Shown: in pieces, positions 8,514-18,641 of the stretch | Layout: each line of letters begins with the position of its first letter | How positions within the stretch are numbered: the first letter of the stretch is position 1 | Source of the DNA: Flavobacterium sp. MC2016-06 | GTDB taxonomy: Bacteria > Bacteroidota > Bacteroidia > Flavobacteriales > Flavobacteriaceae | Length of the DNA: 64,000 bases | Reading direction: 5' to 3' | NCBI RefSeq assembly: GCF_009711165.2 | Contig: NZ_WMID02000009.1 | Span: forward strand, 62,001 to 126,000 | The notes under the pieces: model-generated | Told to the model about the DNA's origin: nothing | Databases searched by the model: none | Seen by the model: only the letters and a program-made list of their open reading frames with translations | Position numbers and translations under genes: made by a program

Positions 8514-8543
8514 AAAAAGGCTTCCAATTTTGGAAGCCTTTTT
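8514..8543 (+). terminator. Hairpin terminator between the ALDH and pectate lyase genes
   Basis: A perfect 13-bp stem (AAAAAGGCTTCCA paired with TGGAAGCCTTTTT) with a 4-base loop starts 17 bases after the ALDH stop and 24 bases from the convergent lyase stop, so it can serve both genes. Confidence 0.9.
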
Positions 8544-8567
8544 GATTTTAGTAATTATACTATTTGT

Positions 8568-11420
8568 TTATTTCTTTAGAATAGTTTGATTAAATGCACC
8601 ATTGCTAGTATATATTTTCGCTAAATAAGTTCCAGGAATTAATTGGCTCATATCAATGCTTTCAACATCTTTTCCAGATGTACTAACTAGAATTCCTGAG
8701 ATATTATAGATTAAAACCTTTTCTACTTTTTGACTTGAGTTTGTCAAATATAAAGTAGACGAAACAGGGTTTGGATATAAAACTACTTTTGCAGCTGTTT
8801 CTTGATCTATAATGTCACTTTCTGCCACTTTTGCAACACGTAAAGTTCCACCGCTGTAAACGGTGCTAATGTAGAATAAATTAGCTACAGATCCTTTAGT
8901 AATAGTATTTGCGCCAGCAGGAATTGATGCCGTAACAATACCTGCAGACGCAGTATAAGATACATTATTGATTTTAACTGTTCCTGTGAAACTAGCATCA
9001 AATACTAAAGTTAAAGTCGAAGTACTTGTTGTTGTGTAAGTAATTGAAGTGCTTGTTTCAATTTTTAAACGTTCTGTCAATGTCAATCCATTGTAAGTTA
9101 CAGATCCAGGAGTAGAATTCATGTTTCCAGTTATACTGTAAAATGTACTTGTTTTTCCAGAAGTAGTAAAATTTTGGATTTCACTTCCAGAACCACCACT
9201 AGTGGTAACGGTAATAGTTCCAGATCCTGTTGCTGCAGTTCCAGTACCTGTTGTAGCAATAGAATAAGACAATGTAGCAGTTGGAGTTCCCGTAATTGTA
9301 ATCGTTTTTGCAGTTGTGTTTTTTACAAAACTAATTCCAGAAGCTGGTAATCCTGTTACAGTTGCATCTGTTGCACTTCCTCCCCAAGTAAAAACAATCG
9401 AAGCAATTGCAGTACCGCTTACAACAGTTTGGTTGTTATTGGTTGTAGAAGTCAGTGTTTGAGCACTTGTCGTTGTTACCGTAATAGTTCCAGATCCTGT
9501 TGCAGGAGTTCCAGAAGTTCCAGTTGTAGCAATAGAATAAGACAATGTAGCAGTTGGCGTTCCTGTAATTGTAATTGTTTTTGCAGTTGTGTTTTTTACA
9601 AAACTAATTCCAGAAGCAGGCAGTCCAGTTACAGTTGCATCTGTTGCATCTCCGCCCCAAGTAAAAACAATAGAGGCAATTGCAGTTCCCGTTGTTACAG
9701 TTTGATTGTTATTTGTTGTAGATGTTAAAGTCTGGTTTCCAGATGGCGGGTTGCCTTCTCCTTGTACTGAAACTAAAGCTCCAGTATAGTTTGTAAGAGC
9801 AGTTTTAAGTGCCGTAATTACAAGTGAAGAAGTGTCATCTGTGGCATTGTTAAAAGTCCATTTTAAATCGCCGCCAGAAACACGACCAGCGTATTGCATT
9901 GTTTTTGTTTTTGCTGTTGCAGGCTGATCAATTACTAAGTTTTTCACATAAAAAGCAGTATTTGTATCAAAGTTATTATAGGTGTTGCCACCTGATTTAG
10001 AAACAACACTGCTGCTTACAGTTTCGCCTCTTGTTGCTGCTGCATAAGCATCAAAATCTGTAGTGGAGCTAATTTTCCCAGAGATATTATACAATGGATT
10101 AGTGTCTCCATAAGCTACAAAACGCATATTGTTTGTTGCGATATCGGCATCAAATGTATTGTTGAATGATTTAATACTTCCTCCAGCTTCACCAGAAAAA
10201 GTTCCCATAGTTCCAGCATTATTAACTTGATTGGCTTCATCCCAAATATCTGTACCTTGTAGCGAAGTCATCATCGGGTGTTTGCTGTTACGGAAATAGT
10301 TTCCTTCTACAAACAGAGATGACCCCATTGTTGCACCAGAACCATATTTTGCAACACCATCAAAATAGTTGTTGTATACGTGTGCAGAATAATATCTAAC
10401 TCTAGGATGACGAGAATCTGAGTGGTCAAACCAGTTGTGGTGATACGTTACGTATAAACCAGTTGTAGTTCCTTCGCTTAAGCCTAAAAGACTTGCCTTT
10501 CCGTTGTCCCAAAAGTGGTTGTAAGACATAGTTATGTAAGTAGAAGATTTGTTATCTAGTGCACCGTCGCCTTTTATTTGGTCAGCGTCACTTCCTGCAT
10601 TTCCGTAGAATAAATCGCAATTGTGAACCCATACGTGATCATTATCTTGCTGCATTCCAACATTGTCGCCTGCCGTACTATTGCAATTCATAAATCCTAG
10701 ATTGCTTACTTCAATGTTAGAGGCAGTTTTAAGACGTACTCCCCAGCCATTTGCAACCGCATCTGTACCAACACCTTCGATAGTTACATAACTTGCAGCG
10801 TTGTTTGCGTTTTCGATTACAACATCACCGCCTTCCATTACAGTCATGTCTGTAATATTTCCGATTAAACGAATGATAAAAGGACGAGTGTCTTTCCCTT
10901 TTTTGATGGCGTATAATATATTCTGAAGACCGACGCAAGGATTTGCACTAGCTCCTGTTATATTCATAGAAATCGTATTTTTTGTGTTTTGAGTAATGTA
11001 CAAAATTACAGCATTGTCTTTTGGAGTTCCATCAATTTTGTAACCTCCAGGAACACGACCGCCGTCAAAAGCAAATCCATTTCGATCTTGAGCTACAACT
11101 GTTAAAGAACTTGTTGTTGTTCCAGAACCTTCTGTGCCAGAAATAACAGGTTTTACTTTTACAGTATAAGTTCCTGCTTTTAATCCAGGAATGTCTACAC
11201 GAAAATAAGAACCATAACTTCTAATAAGCTGGTCGTCTATTTTTTGGTCTACACTGCCATTTCCGGTATAATAAACATTGTAAGTCTGAGCGCCGCTTAC
11301 CGGCTGCCATTTTACGAAAACAGATTCGAGCCATCCTGAAGCTTCGTTAATTTGAACTTGCTGTGCCCATGTCTGCACAGCAATTAGAAAAACTGCCAAA
11401 AAAAGTAGGTTTTTTTTCAT
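8568..11420 (-). CDS. Secreted pectate lyase (PL1-like) with T9SS sorting domain
   Basis: Using the ATG at 11418-11420 gives a 950-residue protein with a clean signal peptide ([20 protein letters not shown]); the upstream extension begins at a TTG and is rejected. Domains in order: a fibronectin-III-like segment (about 22-110), a parallel beta-helix with pectate lyase signatures (about 115-545; [11 protein letters not shown], an Asp-rich calcium site in DADQIKGDG, and RHPRVR with the likely catalytic Arg at 337-342), two nearly identical repeats of about 90 residues (563-652 and 654-741), a beta-sandwich, and a C-terminal T9SS type A sorting domain beginning VVLYPNPV. The enzyme should cleave polygalacturonate by beta-elimination outside the cell. 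A palindromic operator at its promoter suggests sugar-responsive control. Confidence 0.9.
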   Translation of the reverse strand: MKKNLLFLAVFLIAVQTWAQQVQINEASGWLESVFVKWQPVSGAQTYNVYYTGNGSVDQKIDDQLIRSYGSYFRVDIPGLKAGTYTVKVKPVISGTEGSGTTTSSLTVVAQDRNGFAFDGGRVPGGYKIDGTPKDNAVILYITQNTKNTISMNITGASANPCVGLQNILYAIKKGKDTRPFIIRLIGNITDMTVMEGGDVVIENANNAASYVTIEGVGTDAVANGWGVRLKTASNIEVSNLGFMNCNSTAGDNVGMQQDNDHVWVHNCDLFYGNAGSDADQIKGDGALDNKSSTYITMSYNHFWDNGKASLLGLSEGTTTGLYVTYHHNWFDHSDSRHPRVRYYSAHVYNNYFDGVAKYGSGATMGSSLFVEGNYFRNSKHPMMTSLQGTDIWDEANQVNNAGTMGTFSGEAGGSIKSFNNTFDADIATNNMRFVAYGDTNPLYNISGKISSTTDFDAYAAATRGETVSSSVVSKSGGNTYNNFDTNTAFYVKNLVIDQPATAKTKTMQYAGRVSGGDLKWTFNNATDDTSSLVITALKTALTNYTGALVSVQGEGNPPSGNQTLTSTTNNNQTVTTGTAIASIVFTWGGDATDATVTGLPASGISFVKNTTAKTITITGTPTATLSYSIATTGTSGTPATGSGTITVTTTSAQTLTSTTNNNQTVVSGTAIASIVFTWGGSATDATVTGLPASGISFVKNTTAKTITITGTPTATLSYSIATTGTGTAATGSGTITVTTSGGSGSEIQNFTTSGKTSTFYSITGNMNSTPGSVTYNGLTLTERLKIETSTSITYTTTSTSTLTLVFDASFTGTVKINNVSYTASAGIVTASIPAGANTITKGSVANLFYISTVYSGGTLRVAKVAESDIIDQETAAKVVLYPNPVSSTLYLTNSSQKVEKVLIYNISGILVSTSGKDVESIDMSQLIPGTYLAKIYTSNGAFNQTILKK
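9198..9461 (-). repeat. Internal repeat copy 2 of the pectate lyase gene
   Basis: The coding segment for residues 654-741 repeats the preceding unit almost word for word ([38 protein letters not shown]). It is slightly shorter near TTGTGTAATG. Confidence 0.9.
9465..9734 (-). repeat. Internal repeat copy 1 of the pectate lyase gene
   Basis: The coding segment for residues 563-652 is the first of two tandem, nearly identical putative Ig-like units, linking the catalytic beta-helix to the C-terminal region. High similarity at the nucleotide level points to a recent duplication. Confidence 0.9.
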
Positions 11421-11487
11421 AATTGTTTGGTTTAAGTTAGTAAGTAAATAATATGTGGTTTTTTGTGTATCGAATGCAAAATGTAAT

Positions 11488-11509
11488 TGTAATCGATTAC
11501 ACAAAAATA
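11488..11509 (-). promoter_or_regulatory. Pectate lyase promoter -7 element with adjoining palindromic operator
   Basis: The perfect 14-bp palindrome TGTAATCGATTACA (11488-11501) abuts a -7 element TATTTTTG (11502-11509 read on the minus strand), so it lies at the predicted transcription start about 75 bases before the lyase ATG. Its form, two half-sites around a central CG, resembles LacI-family operators. A repressor bound here would block initiation. Confidence 0.5.
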
Positions 11510-11589
11510 TATATTATTTTAGAATAATGTAATTTTTTAGTCTTAAAAAAACACATAGTGAAAAAATAATATAATTGTAATGGTGATAA

Positions 11590-11622
11590 TGTAATAAATT
11601 GCATGAAATGCAATTTATTACA
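11590..11622. promoter_or_regulatory. 33-bp perfect palindrome upstream of the pectate lyase gene
   Basis: Arms TGTAATAAATTGCAT (11590-11604) and its exact complement (11608-11622) flank a 3-base centre. Its ends, TGTAAT and ATTACA, are the same as those of the operator-like palindrome 90 bases closer to the gene. The remaining stretch 11623-11990 up to the Bax-inhibitor terminator is AT-rich, and I see no gene or other site in it. Confidence 0.5.
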
Positions 11623-11993
11623 TAAGTTGTTTAACCTTCGTTAAACGTTATTTTTGCTGACTTTTTGATTTTAAAATAGAAATAAAATCTGACACGAAAT
11701 GATGAATTTGACCTGAAATTAAAATTAAATTTCAATCAATTATTTTGTAAGAAAAACGCCTTGTATTTTGATTTTCTGAAAACTTTTTTTGATGTAGAAC
11801 TGAAAATTGAATTGCTTAAAAAAGAAATTTTAGAAGGAAAAATCTAAAAACGGCTTAATATTTAGAAGATAAAATGTAAGAATTAAAAGTTGCTTTAGCT
11901 TGCGAAAACGAGTTTAATTTTGATTAAAAGAAGATTTCTTTTTTCTGTATTAAAAAGATCTTTACTCCTATTTGGTTGATTATAGGGCATAAA

Positions 11994-12025
11994 AAAAGCC
12001 TTTTTGAAAGTTCAAAAAGGCTTTT
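11994..12025 (-). terminator. Terminator of the Bax-inhibitor-like gene
   Basis: A perfect 15-bp stem (AAAAGCCTTTTTGAA and its complement) with a 2-base centre lies 20 bases beyond the stop and ends in a T-run on the minus strand. Confidence 0.88.
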
Positions 12026-12044
12026 AAAGTATTGTAGAAAACTA

Positions 12045-12821
12045 TTATTTTTTACTTGATAGTTTTGAAAGTAATCTTAAGAATTCAATGTACAACCAAA
12101 CCAATGTAATCATTAATCCCATTGCGCCGTACCATTCCATGTATTTTGGCATTCTTTGTTTAACTCCGTTTTCAATTTGATCAAAATCTAAAAATAGATT
12201 TAAAGCAGCAATGATAATTACAAAAACGCTGATTCCAATACTCATCATAGAATTTCCATAATGAACAGGAGTGAAGCTAGGCATAAACATTGAAACTACC
12301 CAAGAAATCAAATAATAAGTTCCAATTGCCAATGTAGAGGCAATAACAACAGATTTAAATTGTTCGGTAACTTTTACGATTTTAAATTTATATAAACCTA
12401 GACAAACTAGAAACGTTACTAAGGTTGCTCCAACAGCATTGATTACTATTCCAGGATATGAAGCTTCAAAAATAGCTGAAATTCCTCCAATAAATAATCC
12501 CTCAAATAAGGCGTAACCAGGAGCTAAATAGCCTGAAAGATGTGGTTTAAATGCAGCAATTAAAACCAAAACAAATCCCACAATAGCACCTCCCATTGCT
12601 GGAATCATTATGTTTATGTTGTTAAAAGCCATCCACCAAGTCGTCATGGCTGCTCCACATAAGATTAAAAATAAAATAGCTGTTTTATTGATAGTACCAG
12701 ACAAAGTCATTTCTTGATTGTAATCAATGATTTGTGCGTGGTGCACTTCTTCAGCTTTTGAAACAGCATTTGATGAAAAACGCTTGTCGCTTAAAAATGG
12801 ATTTTTTGAATTGAAGCTCAT
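12045..12821 (-). CDS. Bax inhibitor-1/YccA family membrane protein
   Basis: From the ATG at 12819-12821 the protein has 258 residues (MSFNSKNPFLSDKRFSS...); the extra upstream codons begin at TTG and are unlikely to be used. It has a polar N-terminus of about 45 residues followed by seven hydrophobic segments and the acidic DFDQIENG motif near the end, which is typical of the BI-1/TMBIM family in which paired aspartates control a calcium leak. Flavobacterial members carry the same N-terminal extension. The role in bacteria is unclear; pH- or calcium-dependent ion leakage is known for Bacillus BsYetJ. It is a single gene with its own promoter element and terminator. Confidence 0.88.
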   Translation of the reverse strand: MSFNSKNPFLSDKRFSSNAVSKAEEVHHAQIIDYNQEMTLSGTINKTAILFLILCGAAMTTWWMAFNNINIMIPAMGGAIVGFVLVLIAAFKPHLSGYLAPGYALFEGLFIGGISAIFEASYPGIVINAVGATLVTFLVCLGLYKFKIVKVTEQFKSVVIASTLAIGTYYLISWVVSMFMPSFTPVHYGNSMMSIGISVFVIIIAALNLFLDFDQIENGVKQRMPKYMEWYGAMGLMITLVWLYIEFLRLLSKLSSKK

Positions 12822-12845
12822 ATTTATAATGCATTTAATTGTATT

Positions 12846-12853
12846 CAAATATA
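12846..12853 (-). promoter_or_regulatory. -7 element of the Bax-inhibitor-like gene
   Basis: TATATTTG on the minus strand fits TAnnTTTG and lies about 25 bases before the ATG at 12821. No good -33 TTG is seen. Confidence 0.4.
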
Positions 12854-12934
12854 TGGAGTTTTTTTCAAGTCTAAATTGTTTCTATAAAATTTTTAACATG
12901 AATTTTTCCTTTGATAGAATAGTCTTAAAATAAA

Positions 12935-12964
12935 AAATCCATCAAGAATTTTTTTGATGGATTT
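12935..12964 (-). terminator. Terminator of the nuo operon
   Basis: A stem of 11 bp (AAATCCATCAA with TTGATGGATTT) followed by a T-run on the minus strand lies 23 bases past the nuoN stop and closes the operon. Confidence 0.88.
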
Positions 12965-12986
12965 GTGTTTATTTGAATTGAAATTT

Positions 12987-14378
12987 TTATTTCAATAAGT
13001 CTAAAACTAATGATGGAAATAAACCTAATGCAATGTTCAAAGCTATCGAAACGATTGCTACTGCATAGATAAGAAATGGTTTTCCTGTACGTTCTTCATT
13101 TGGTTCTTTAGAATACATTGCCAAAATTAATTTGAAATAATACCCAACGCTTATAATTGAATTTACAACCGCAACAATTACTAAAGCAATATAACCTGCT
13201 TGAATAGTTTGGTTGAACAAGAATAATTTTGCAAAGAATCCTGAGAAAATCGGAATACCGGCCATAGATAATAATGAACCTGTAAGTATTGCGGCCAACA
13301 AAGGATTTGTTTTTCCTAAACCATGAAAGTTAGTAATATCCTCGTTATCTTGATTCTTACATACATATAGAATTACGCTGAAAGATGCAATTCCTGCTAA
13401 AGCATAAGCAGCTGTATAATATAATAAAACACCTGCAGAAGTTGAAACCGTTAATAAAGTCATCAACATAAAACCTGCGTGTGATACTCCAGAGAAAGCA
13501 AGCATACGTTTTACGTTTACTTGACGAAGTGCCATAATGTTTCCAACAGTCATAGACAAGATCGAAACGATTACTACGATATTTTCAAAAGTGCTTAAAA
13601 GATCTTGATTGTCTAAAGATGAAATTAAATTCAACTCGGCAACCAATTTATAAAGTGTAGCAACAGCAATTACTTTTGCCAATGTACTCATTAAGGCAGT
13701 AGTCAATGCTGGAGAACCTTCGTAAACGTCTGGAGCCCAAAAATGAAATGGTACTGCAGCAATTTTAAATAACATACCAATTACCATTAAAACCATTCCG
13801 ATTGGAAACCAAATAGGTAATTCAGCAGATAATGCACTGTCATGAATTTCAGCAACGTCAAAACTTCCCATTGCTCCGTAAATCAAACAAATTCCGAATA
13901 AGATAATTCCCGATGCAAAAGAACCCATCAAAAAGTATTTCATACCCGCTTCGTTACTTTTTAAGTTCAAACGTTCGCTTGCAGCAAGTACATATAATGC
14001 AATTGATAAAATTTCAATTCCTAAGAAAAACATTGCCAAGTTTCCAAAAGAAACCATAGCAACACCACCAGCTAATAAAAATATTTTAATTGCAATAAAA
14101 TCGGAAAGTTTAGTTGGATGATTTTCGTAAAAATTATGACTTAAAGCCACAAGGAAAATGGTAATAATGATAAACAATGACGAAAATGCAGTAGAGAATT
14201 TGCTCACTGTAATCATGTTATTGTAATAACTTTCTGTCGTCCCGAATTCTGAAAAATTAAGTGCCAAAACAGCCAAAAGTCCAAGAATGGTAAATGGAAC
14301 AATGGCTTTTCTGAAATTAAGAATTTCAAATAATAGGCAGAAAATACCCAATCCTGTAATTGCTATTAATGTATTCAT
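12987..14378 (-). CDS. nuoN: NADH-quinone oxidoreductase subunit N
   Basis: The 463-residue, almost wholly hydrophobic protein is an antiporter-like proton-pumping subunit of the membrane arm of complex I. It has the NuoN-type segments FFLGIEILSIALYVLAA, KIAAVPFHFWAPDVYEGSP with its conserved Lys, and AGIPIFSGFFAKL. It is the last gene of the operon, 61 bases after nuoM, followed directly by a terminator. Length is usual (450-490). Confidence 0.95.
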   Translation of the reverse strand: MNTLIAITGLGIFCLLFEILNFRKAIVPFTILGLLAVLALNFSEFGTTESYYNNMITVSKFSTAFSSLFIIITIFLVALSHNFYENHPTKLSDFIAIKIFLLAGGVAMVSFGNLAMFFLGIEILSIALYVLAASERLNLKSNEAGMKYFLMGSFASGIILFGICLIYGAMGSFDVAEIHDSALSAELPIWFPIGMVLMVIGMLFKIAAVPFHFWAPDVYEGSPALTTALMSTLAKVIAVATLYKLVAELNLISSLDNQDLLSTFENIVVIVSILSMTVGNIMALRQVNVKRMLAFSGVSHAGFMLMTLLTVSTSAGVLLYYTAAYALAGIASFSVILYVCKNQDNEDITNFHGLGKTNPLLAAILTGSLLSMAGIPIFSGFFAKLFLFNQTIQAGYIALVIVAVVNSIISVGYYFKLILAMYSKEPNEERTGKPFLIYAVAIVSIALNIALGLFPSLVLDLLK

Positions 14379-14439
14379 TTTTGCTTTTTTGATTTAGGAA
14401 ATCAATATAATGATGGCCTAATTTATTTTATTTAAAATA

Positions 14440-15879
14440 TTAATTCTTGTTGATAACGTTTAGGATAGTTTCTAAACTTGGAGTAATCAAATCTGTAATT
14501 GGTTTTGGATAGAATCCGAAGAACAACAATACAGCAATAATTACAACTAATGAAATTCCTTCATTAACAGAAACATCAGCAAAAGGTTTAGAATTTGTTT
14601 CTCCCAACATTACATGTTGAAACATTCTTAGCATATAGTAAGCTCCTAAAATAATAGTAGTTCCACCTAAAAGAGCAAACCAGATATTAATTTGTGAAAG
14701 ACTGTACAATACGGTGAATTCTCCAACGAAGTTAAAAGTACTTGGCAATGCAACAGAAGCCAATAATAAGATTAAGAACATTGAAGTAAATTTTGGAGAT
14801 TGTGTACGAATACCACCCATCTCTGCAATTTCTCTAGTTTCGTATCTTCTGTAAATAATTTCAGCAGCGTAGAATAATCCAACTACAACAAAACCGTGAG
14901 CAATCATTTGTAAAACAGCGCCGCGTAAACCGTCAAGAGTTAAAGTATAAGAACCAGCTGCAATTAATCCAACGTGAGCAAGAGAAGAATAGGCTAATAA
15001 TTTCTTTAAATCTTTTTGTCTTAAAGCTACGATAGAGCCGTAGATAACACCAGCAATTCCAAGAGCAATAAAAATATTCATATATTCTTTTGCAGCAAGA
15101 GGTGCAATTGGCAATTGCCAGCGAATAACGCTGTATAATCCCATTTTTAGCATAATCCCAGACAAAAGCATTGTTCCAACAGTTGGTGCTTTTTGGTACA
15201 CATTTGCCTGCCATGTGTGGAAAGGAATAATTGGAATTTTAATAGCATAAGCTAAAAAGAATGCCAAGAATATCCATAACTGTTCCGTTGCAGATAAGTT
15301 TAATTTGTAGAAATCCTCAATCAAGAAACTTCCTGCTTTTTGGTATAAATAGATAAAAGCAACTAACATAAACAACGAACCTGCAAGTGTATAAATAAAG
15401 AATTTTACAACTGCTTTTCTGCGTTCTTCAGCATCGCCATTACCCCAGATAAGAGCAATAAAGTAAATAGGAATAAGAGATAACTCCCAAAAAATATAAT
15501 ATAAAAGACCATCTGCAGCCAAGAAAGTTCCTGTCATTGCAAAAGCCATAAATAAGATTAAAGCATAAAAACCTTTAGCATTTTTATAATCATTCCCGAA
15601 AGAAGAAAATATAATGATCGGTGTTAAACCTACAGTAAGCAAAAGCATTGCAAGAGCTAAACCATCGGCATTTAAAACAAATGAAATTTTTGGCTGATTG
15701 ATCCAAGCGTTGATTACGCTGATATTTTCGCCTGCACAAAAATGACTTAACAACACTAAAGAACATCCTAAAGCAGTTAAACTAAAGAACAAAGCTACTT
15801 TAGATGCTAATTTGTCACCAGAAAAATAAGTGGCAAAAGCACCAATTAAAAGAATAATTAATATAAGAGAAACGTTCAT
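14440..15879 (-). CDS. nuoM: NADH-quinone oxidoreductase subunit M
   Basis: The 479-residue subunit of the proton-pumping membrane arm carries the NuoM hallmarks: YIFWELSLIPIYFI with its conserved Glu, AYAIKIPIIPFHTW with the pumping Lys, SGIMLKMGLYSVIRW, and LLAYSSLAHVGLI. It begins 10 bases after the nuoL stop, suggesting coupled expression. Length and sequence are ordinary for the family. Confidence 0.96.
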   Translation of the reverse strand: MNVSLILIILLIGAFATYFSGDKLASKVALFFSLTALGCSLVLLSHFCAGENISVINAWINQPKISFVLNADGLALAMLLLTVGLTPIIIFSSFGNDYKNAKGFYALILFMAFAMTGTFLAADGLLYYIFWELSLIPIYFIALIWGNGDAEERRKAVVKFFIYTLAGSLFMLVAFIYLYQKAGSFLIEDFYKLNLSATEQLWIFLAFFLAYAIKIPIIPFHTWQANVYQKAPTVGTMLLSGIMLKMGLYSVIRWQLPIAPLAAKEYMNIFIALGIAGVIYGSIVALRQKDLKKLLAYSSLAHVGLIAAGSYTLTLDGLRGAVLQMIAHGFVVVGLFYAAEIIYRRYETREIAEMGGIRTQSPKFTSMFLILLLASVALPSTFNFVGEFTVLYSLSQINIWFALLGGTTIILGAYYMLRMFQHVMLGETNSKPFADVSVNEGISLVVIIAVLLFFGFYPKPITDLITPSLETILNVINKN

Positions 15880-15889
15880 AGTTATTAAA

Positions 15890-17779
15890 TTAATGAGCTA
15901 AAAATATATAGGAAACAATCGCACAAAGTCCCAAAACAAAAACAAAAAGATAAAGTCCAATACTTCCAGTTTGTAGTTTCTTTCCTTGAAAAGCTAATTC
16001 GTTAGCAGCTTTACCAAAGCCGAAAACTACAGCAGATAAAGCAGTTTCGATATAATCTCTAAAGAATTTTGATAATGCATTTATAGTACGAACGAAAATA
16101 GCATCGTAAGCTTCGTCTACATAATATTTGTTGTATAACACTTTAGTTACACCAGTAATATTTTCGTCAGCTTCAGGAACATTGTCTTGTTTGAAATATT
16201 TTACATAAGCAATTAAAATTCCAAGTAAACCACCTACCACAGCAACACCCATTAAAGTATATTCTGTTGTGCCTAATTGGTGTTCTTCACCAGCGACTTT
16301 TGTGAATAATGGTGCTAAATATTCATTTAACCAGCTGTTTCCAGGTAAACTAATTAATCCACCGAAAGTAGCCAAAATTGCTAATATGATTAAAGGAAAA
16401 GTAATTAAACCATCACTTTCATGTAAATGATGTTTTTGCTCTTCTGTTCCTCTAAACTCTTTGAAGAAAGTTAAGAACATTAATCTAAACATATAGAAAG
16501 CAGTCATAATAGAAGCGATAGATCCAATAACATAAAGAGGAATGTTATGGTGGAAAGCCGTTAATAAAATTTCGTCTTTAGAGAAGAAACCTGAGAAAAA
16601 CGGAACACCAGAAATTGCTAACGATGAAATTAACATTGTCCAAAACGTAATTGGCATTGCTTTACGCAATCCACCCATTTTACGCATATCCTGCTCACCG
16701 TGTAAACCGTGAATTACAGAACCTGAACCTAAGAATAAACAAGCTTTGAAGAAAGCGTGTGTGATTACGTGAAAAACCGCTACTTCATAAGCACCAAATC
16801 CTAAGGCTAAAAACATTAAACCTAATTGAGAAACGGTAGAGTAAGCCAATACTTTTTTAATATCTGTTTGCACCAAACCAATTGTTGCAGCAACTAACGA
16901 AGTTACAGCACCAATAACGGCAATTACAGTTTGAACGTCTGGAGCTAAATCAAAAACAAAATTTAATCTTGTTACCATAAAAATACCAGCTGTAACCATT
17001 GTCGCAGCGTGAATTAATGCAGAAACCGGAGTTGGCCCAGCCATCGCATCAGGTAACCAAGTGTATAATGGAATTTGTGCAGATTTACCACAAGCACCAA
17101 TAAATAAACATAATGCAGCTAATGAAAGCAACGGAATATTTAAGTTTGAAGCTCCAGCAATTGCAGTTTTTAAAGTTGCATAATCTAAAGTTGAGAACAT
17201 AGAACCCAAAATGAACATTCCGATTAAAAGACCTAAATCTCCAATTCTGTTCATGATGAAAGCTTTTTTCGCAGCATCATTGTAATCTTGGTTTTTATGC
17301 CAAAATCCAATTAATAAGTATGAGCAAAGTCCAACACCTTCCCAACCAATAAATAAAACTAATAAGTTACTTCCAATTACAAGCGTTATCATAAAGAATA
17401 CGAACAAATTCAAATACGCAAAAAACTTGTGCATATTCTCATCATCGTGCATGTAACTGATAGAGTATAAGTGAATCAATGATCCAATTCCAGTTACAAA
17501 AAGTAACCAAAGAACAGACAATTGATCTAATAAAAATCCAAGATTAATATGAAGATTGCTAATCTGAATCCAATCAAATAAAGTTACTTGAATGGCTTTT
17601 TGAGTTGAAGTAATTTGATTGAAAAAGTAAAGTGTAACTGCAAAGGAAACGGCAACAGTAAGTGTACCGATGATTCCAGAAACTGTTTTTCCTAAACTTT
17701 TCCCGAAAAACACATTGATTAAAAATCCTAAAAAAGGAGCTAAAACTAAAACTAAAGCTAAATTGGTATCCATTTCCAT
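15890..17779 (-). CDS. nuoL: NADH-quinone oxidoreductase subunit L
   Basis: The 629-residue protein is the distal antiporter-like subunit of complex I. Conserved pumping-channel segments are present: FIGWEGVGLCSYLLIGFW, PTPVSALIHAATMVTAG and KVLAYSTVSQLG. The C-terminal part holds the long lateral amphipathic helix region (around residues 520-600) and a final membrane anchor. The ATG directly follows the nuoK stop. A second ATG two codons in is an equally possible start. Confidence 0.96.
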   Translation of the reverse strand: MEMDTNLALVLVLAPFLGFLINVFFGKSLGKTVSGIIGTLTVAVSFAVTLYFFNQITSTQKAIQVTLFDWIQISNLHINLGFLLDQLSVLWLLFVTGIGSLIHLYSISYMHDDENMHKFFAYLNLFVFFMITLVIGSNLLVLFIGWEGVGLCSYLLIGFWHKNQDYNDAAKKAFIMNRIGDLGLLIGMFILGSMFSTLDYATLKTAIAGASNLNIPLLSLAALCLFIGACGKSAQIPLYTWLPDAMAGPTPVSALIHAATMVTAGIFMVTRLNFVFDLAPDVQTVIAVIGAVTSLVAATIGLVQTDIKKVLAYSTVSQLGLMFLALGFGAYEVAVFHVITHAFFKACLFLGSGSVIHGLHGEQDMRKMGGLRKAMPITFWTMLISSLAISGVPFFSGFFSKDEILLTAFHHNIPLYVIGSIASIMTAFYMFRLMFLTFFKEFRGTEEQKHHLHESDGLITFPLIILAILATFGGLISLPGNSWLNEYLAPLFTKVAGEEHQLGTTEYTLMGVAVVGGLLGILIAYVKYFKQDNVPEADENITGVTKVLYNKYYVDEAYDAIFVRTINALSKFFRDYIETALSAVVFGFGKAANELAFQGKKLQTGSIGLYLFVFVLGLCAIVSYIFLAH

Positions 17780-18100
17780 TTATCCTTTTAAATTTTTTAA
17801 ATTATCGATACTAATTGAGCCTAAGTTTCTAAAAATAGAAACCAAAATAGCCAATCCTACCGCAACTTCAGCTGCAGCAACCGCCATCGAAAAGAACACA
17901 AAAACCTGCCCTTGTGCATCTTGATGATATGTTGAAAAAGCAACAAATAAAAGATTTACAGCATTCAGCATAATTTCGATAGACATGAAAACGATAATTG
18001 CATTTCGTCTGTACAATACACCAAAAACACCAATACAAAAAAGTACAACACTTAAAAAGATGTAATTTTCAATACCTATTTGATTTAATATATTACTCAT
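17780..18100 (-). CDS. nuoK: NADH-quinone oxidoreductase subunit K
   Basis: This 106-residue protein has three transmembrane helices, with the conserved membrane glutamates in [18 protein letters not shown] and [14 protein letters not shown] that help carry protons in complex I. Its start shares one base with the nuoJ stop and its stop abuts nuoL. Confidence 0.96.
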   Translation of the reverse strand: MSNILNQIGIENYIFLSVVLFCIGVFGVLYRRNAIIVFMSIEIMLNAVNLLFVAFSTYHQDAQGQVFVFFSMAVAAAEVAVGLAILVSIFRNLGSISIDNLKNLKG

Positions 18101-18639
18101 TATTTATTTAATTTTTCTTTTTTAGACAATAATACAGTTCCAATCATCGCAACCAAAAGCAAGATTGATGCAAATTCAAACGGAACCATATATTCGTTCA
18201 ATAATATTTTACCCAAAACTTTGATTGATTGAAAATCTTCTCCGGTTGAGTCGTAACCACCCATAATTGGTTTTGAGTTGATGAAAATTGTAATCAATAC
18301 AATTACAATTAAACAAAACGAAACAATAGCTCCCAAACGTGTAATTCTAGGTCTGTGAACGTCTCGCTGTTCGTTCAAGTTCATTAACATGATCGTAAAC
18401 AGGAACAAAATCATAATCGCTCCAGAATAGACTATTAAGTGAACAATAGCTAAAAATTGAGCATTCAGTAATAAATAATGACCAGCAATAGAGAAGAAAC
18501 AAATCACTAAATAAATAGCGCTGTGAATAGGGTTTCTACTAAAAATAGTTAAAAAAGCAGTTATAACAGTTATAAACGCCAAGAAACAAAATATAATTTG
18601 TACAGTAGTTGCGTGTGTAAAATCAGGAATATGTATCAT
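18100..18639 (-). CDS. nuoJ: NADH-quinone oxidoreductase subunit J
   Basis: The 179-residue membrane subunit has five hydrophobic segments and the NuoJ/ND6 signature [26 protein letters not shown] helix (residues about 32-53) and [20 protein letters not shown] with the pi-bulge region that links quinone chemistry to pumping. It starts 2 bases after the nuoI stop. Confidence 0.95.
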   Translation of the reverse strand: MIHIPDFTHATTVQIIFCFLAFITVITAFLTIFSRNPIHSAIYLVICFFSIAGHYLLLNAQFLAIVHLIVYSGAIMILFLFTIMLMNLNEQRDVHRPRITRLGAIVSFCLIVIVLITIFINSKPIMGGYDSTGEDFQSIKVLGKILLNEYMVPFEFASILLLVAMIGTVLLSKKEKLNK

Positions 18640-18641
18640 TT

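Noticed and set aside
9429..9728. Plus-strand open frame rich in Cys and Ser over the pectate lyase repeats
   Set aside because: It is an antisense shadow of the Thr-rich tandem repeats; composition is that expected of the complement and no promoter or leader supports it.
11623..11990. Possible small gene or pseudogene in the long spacer before the Bax-inhibitor terminator
   Set aside because: Reading frames there are short, lack a start codon and break quickly; no protein family is suggested.
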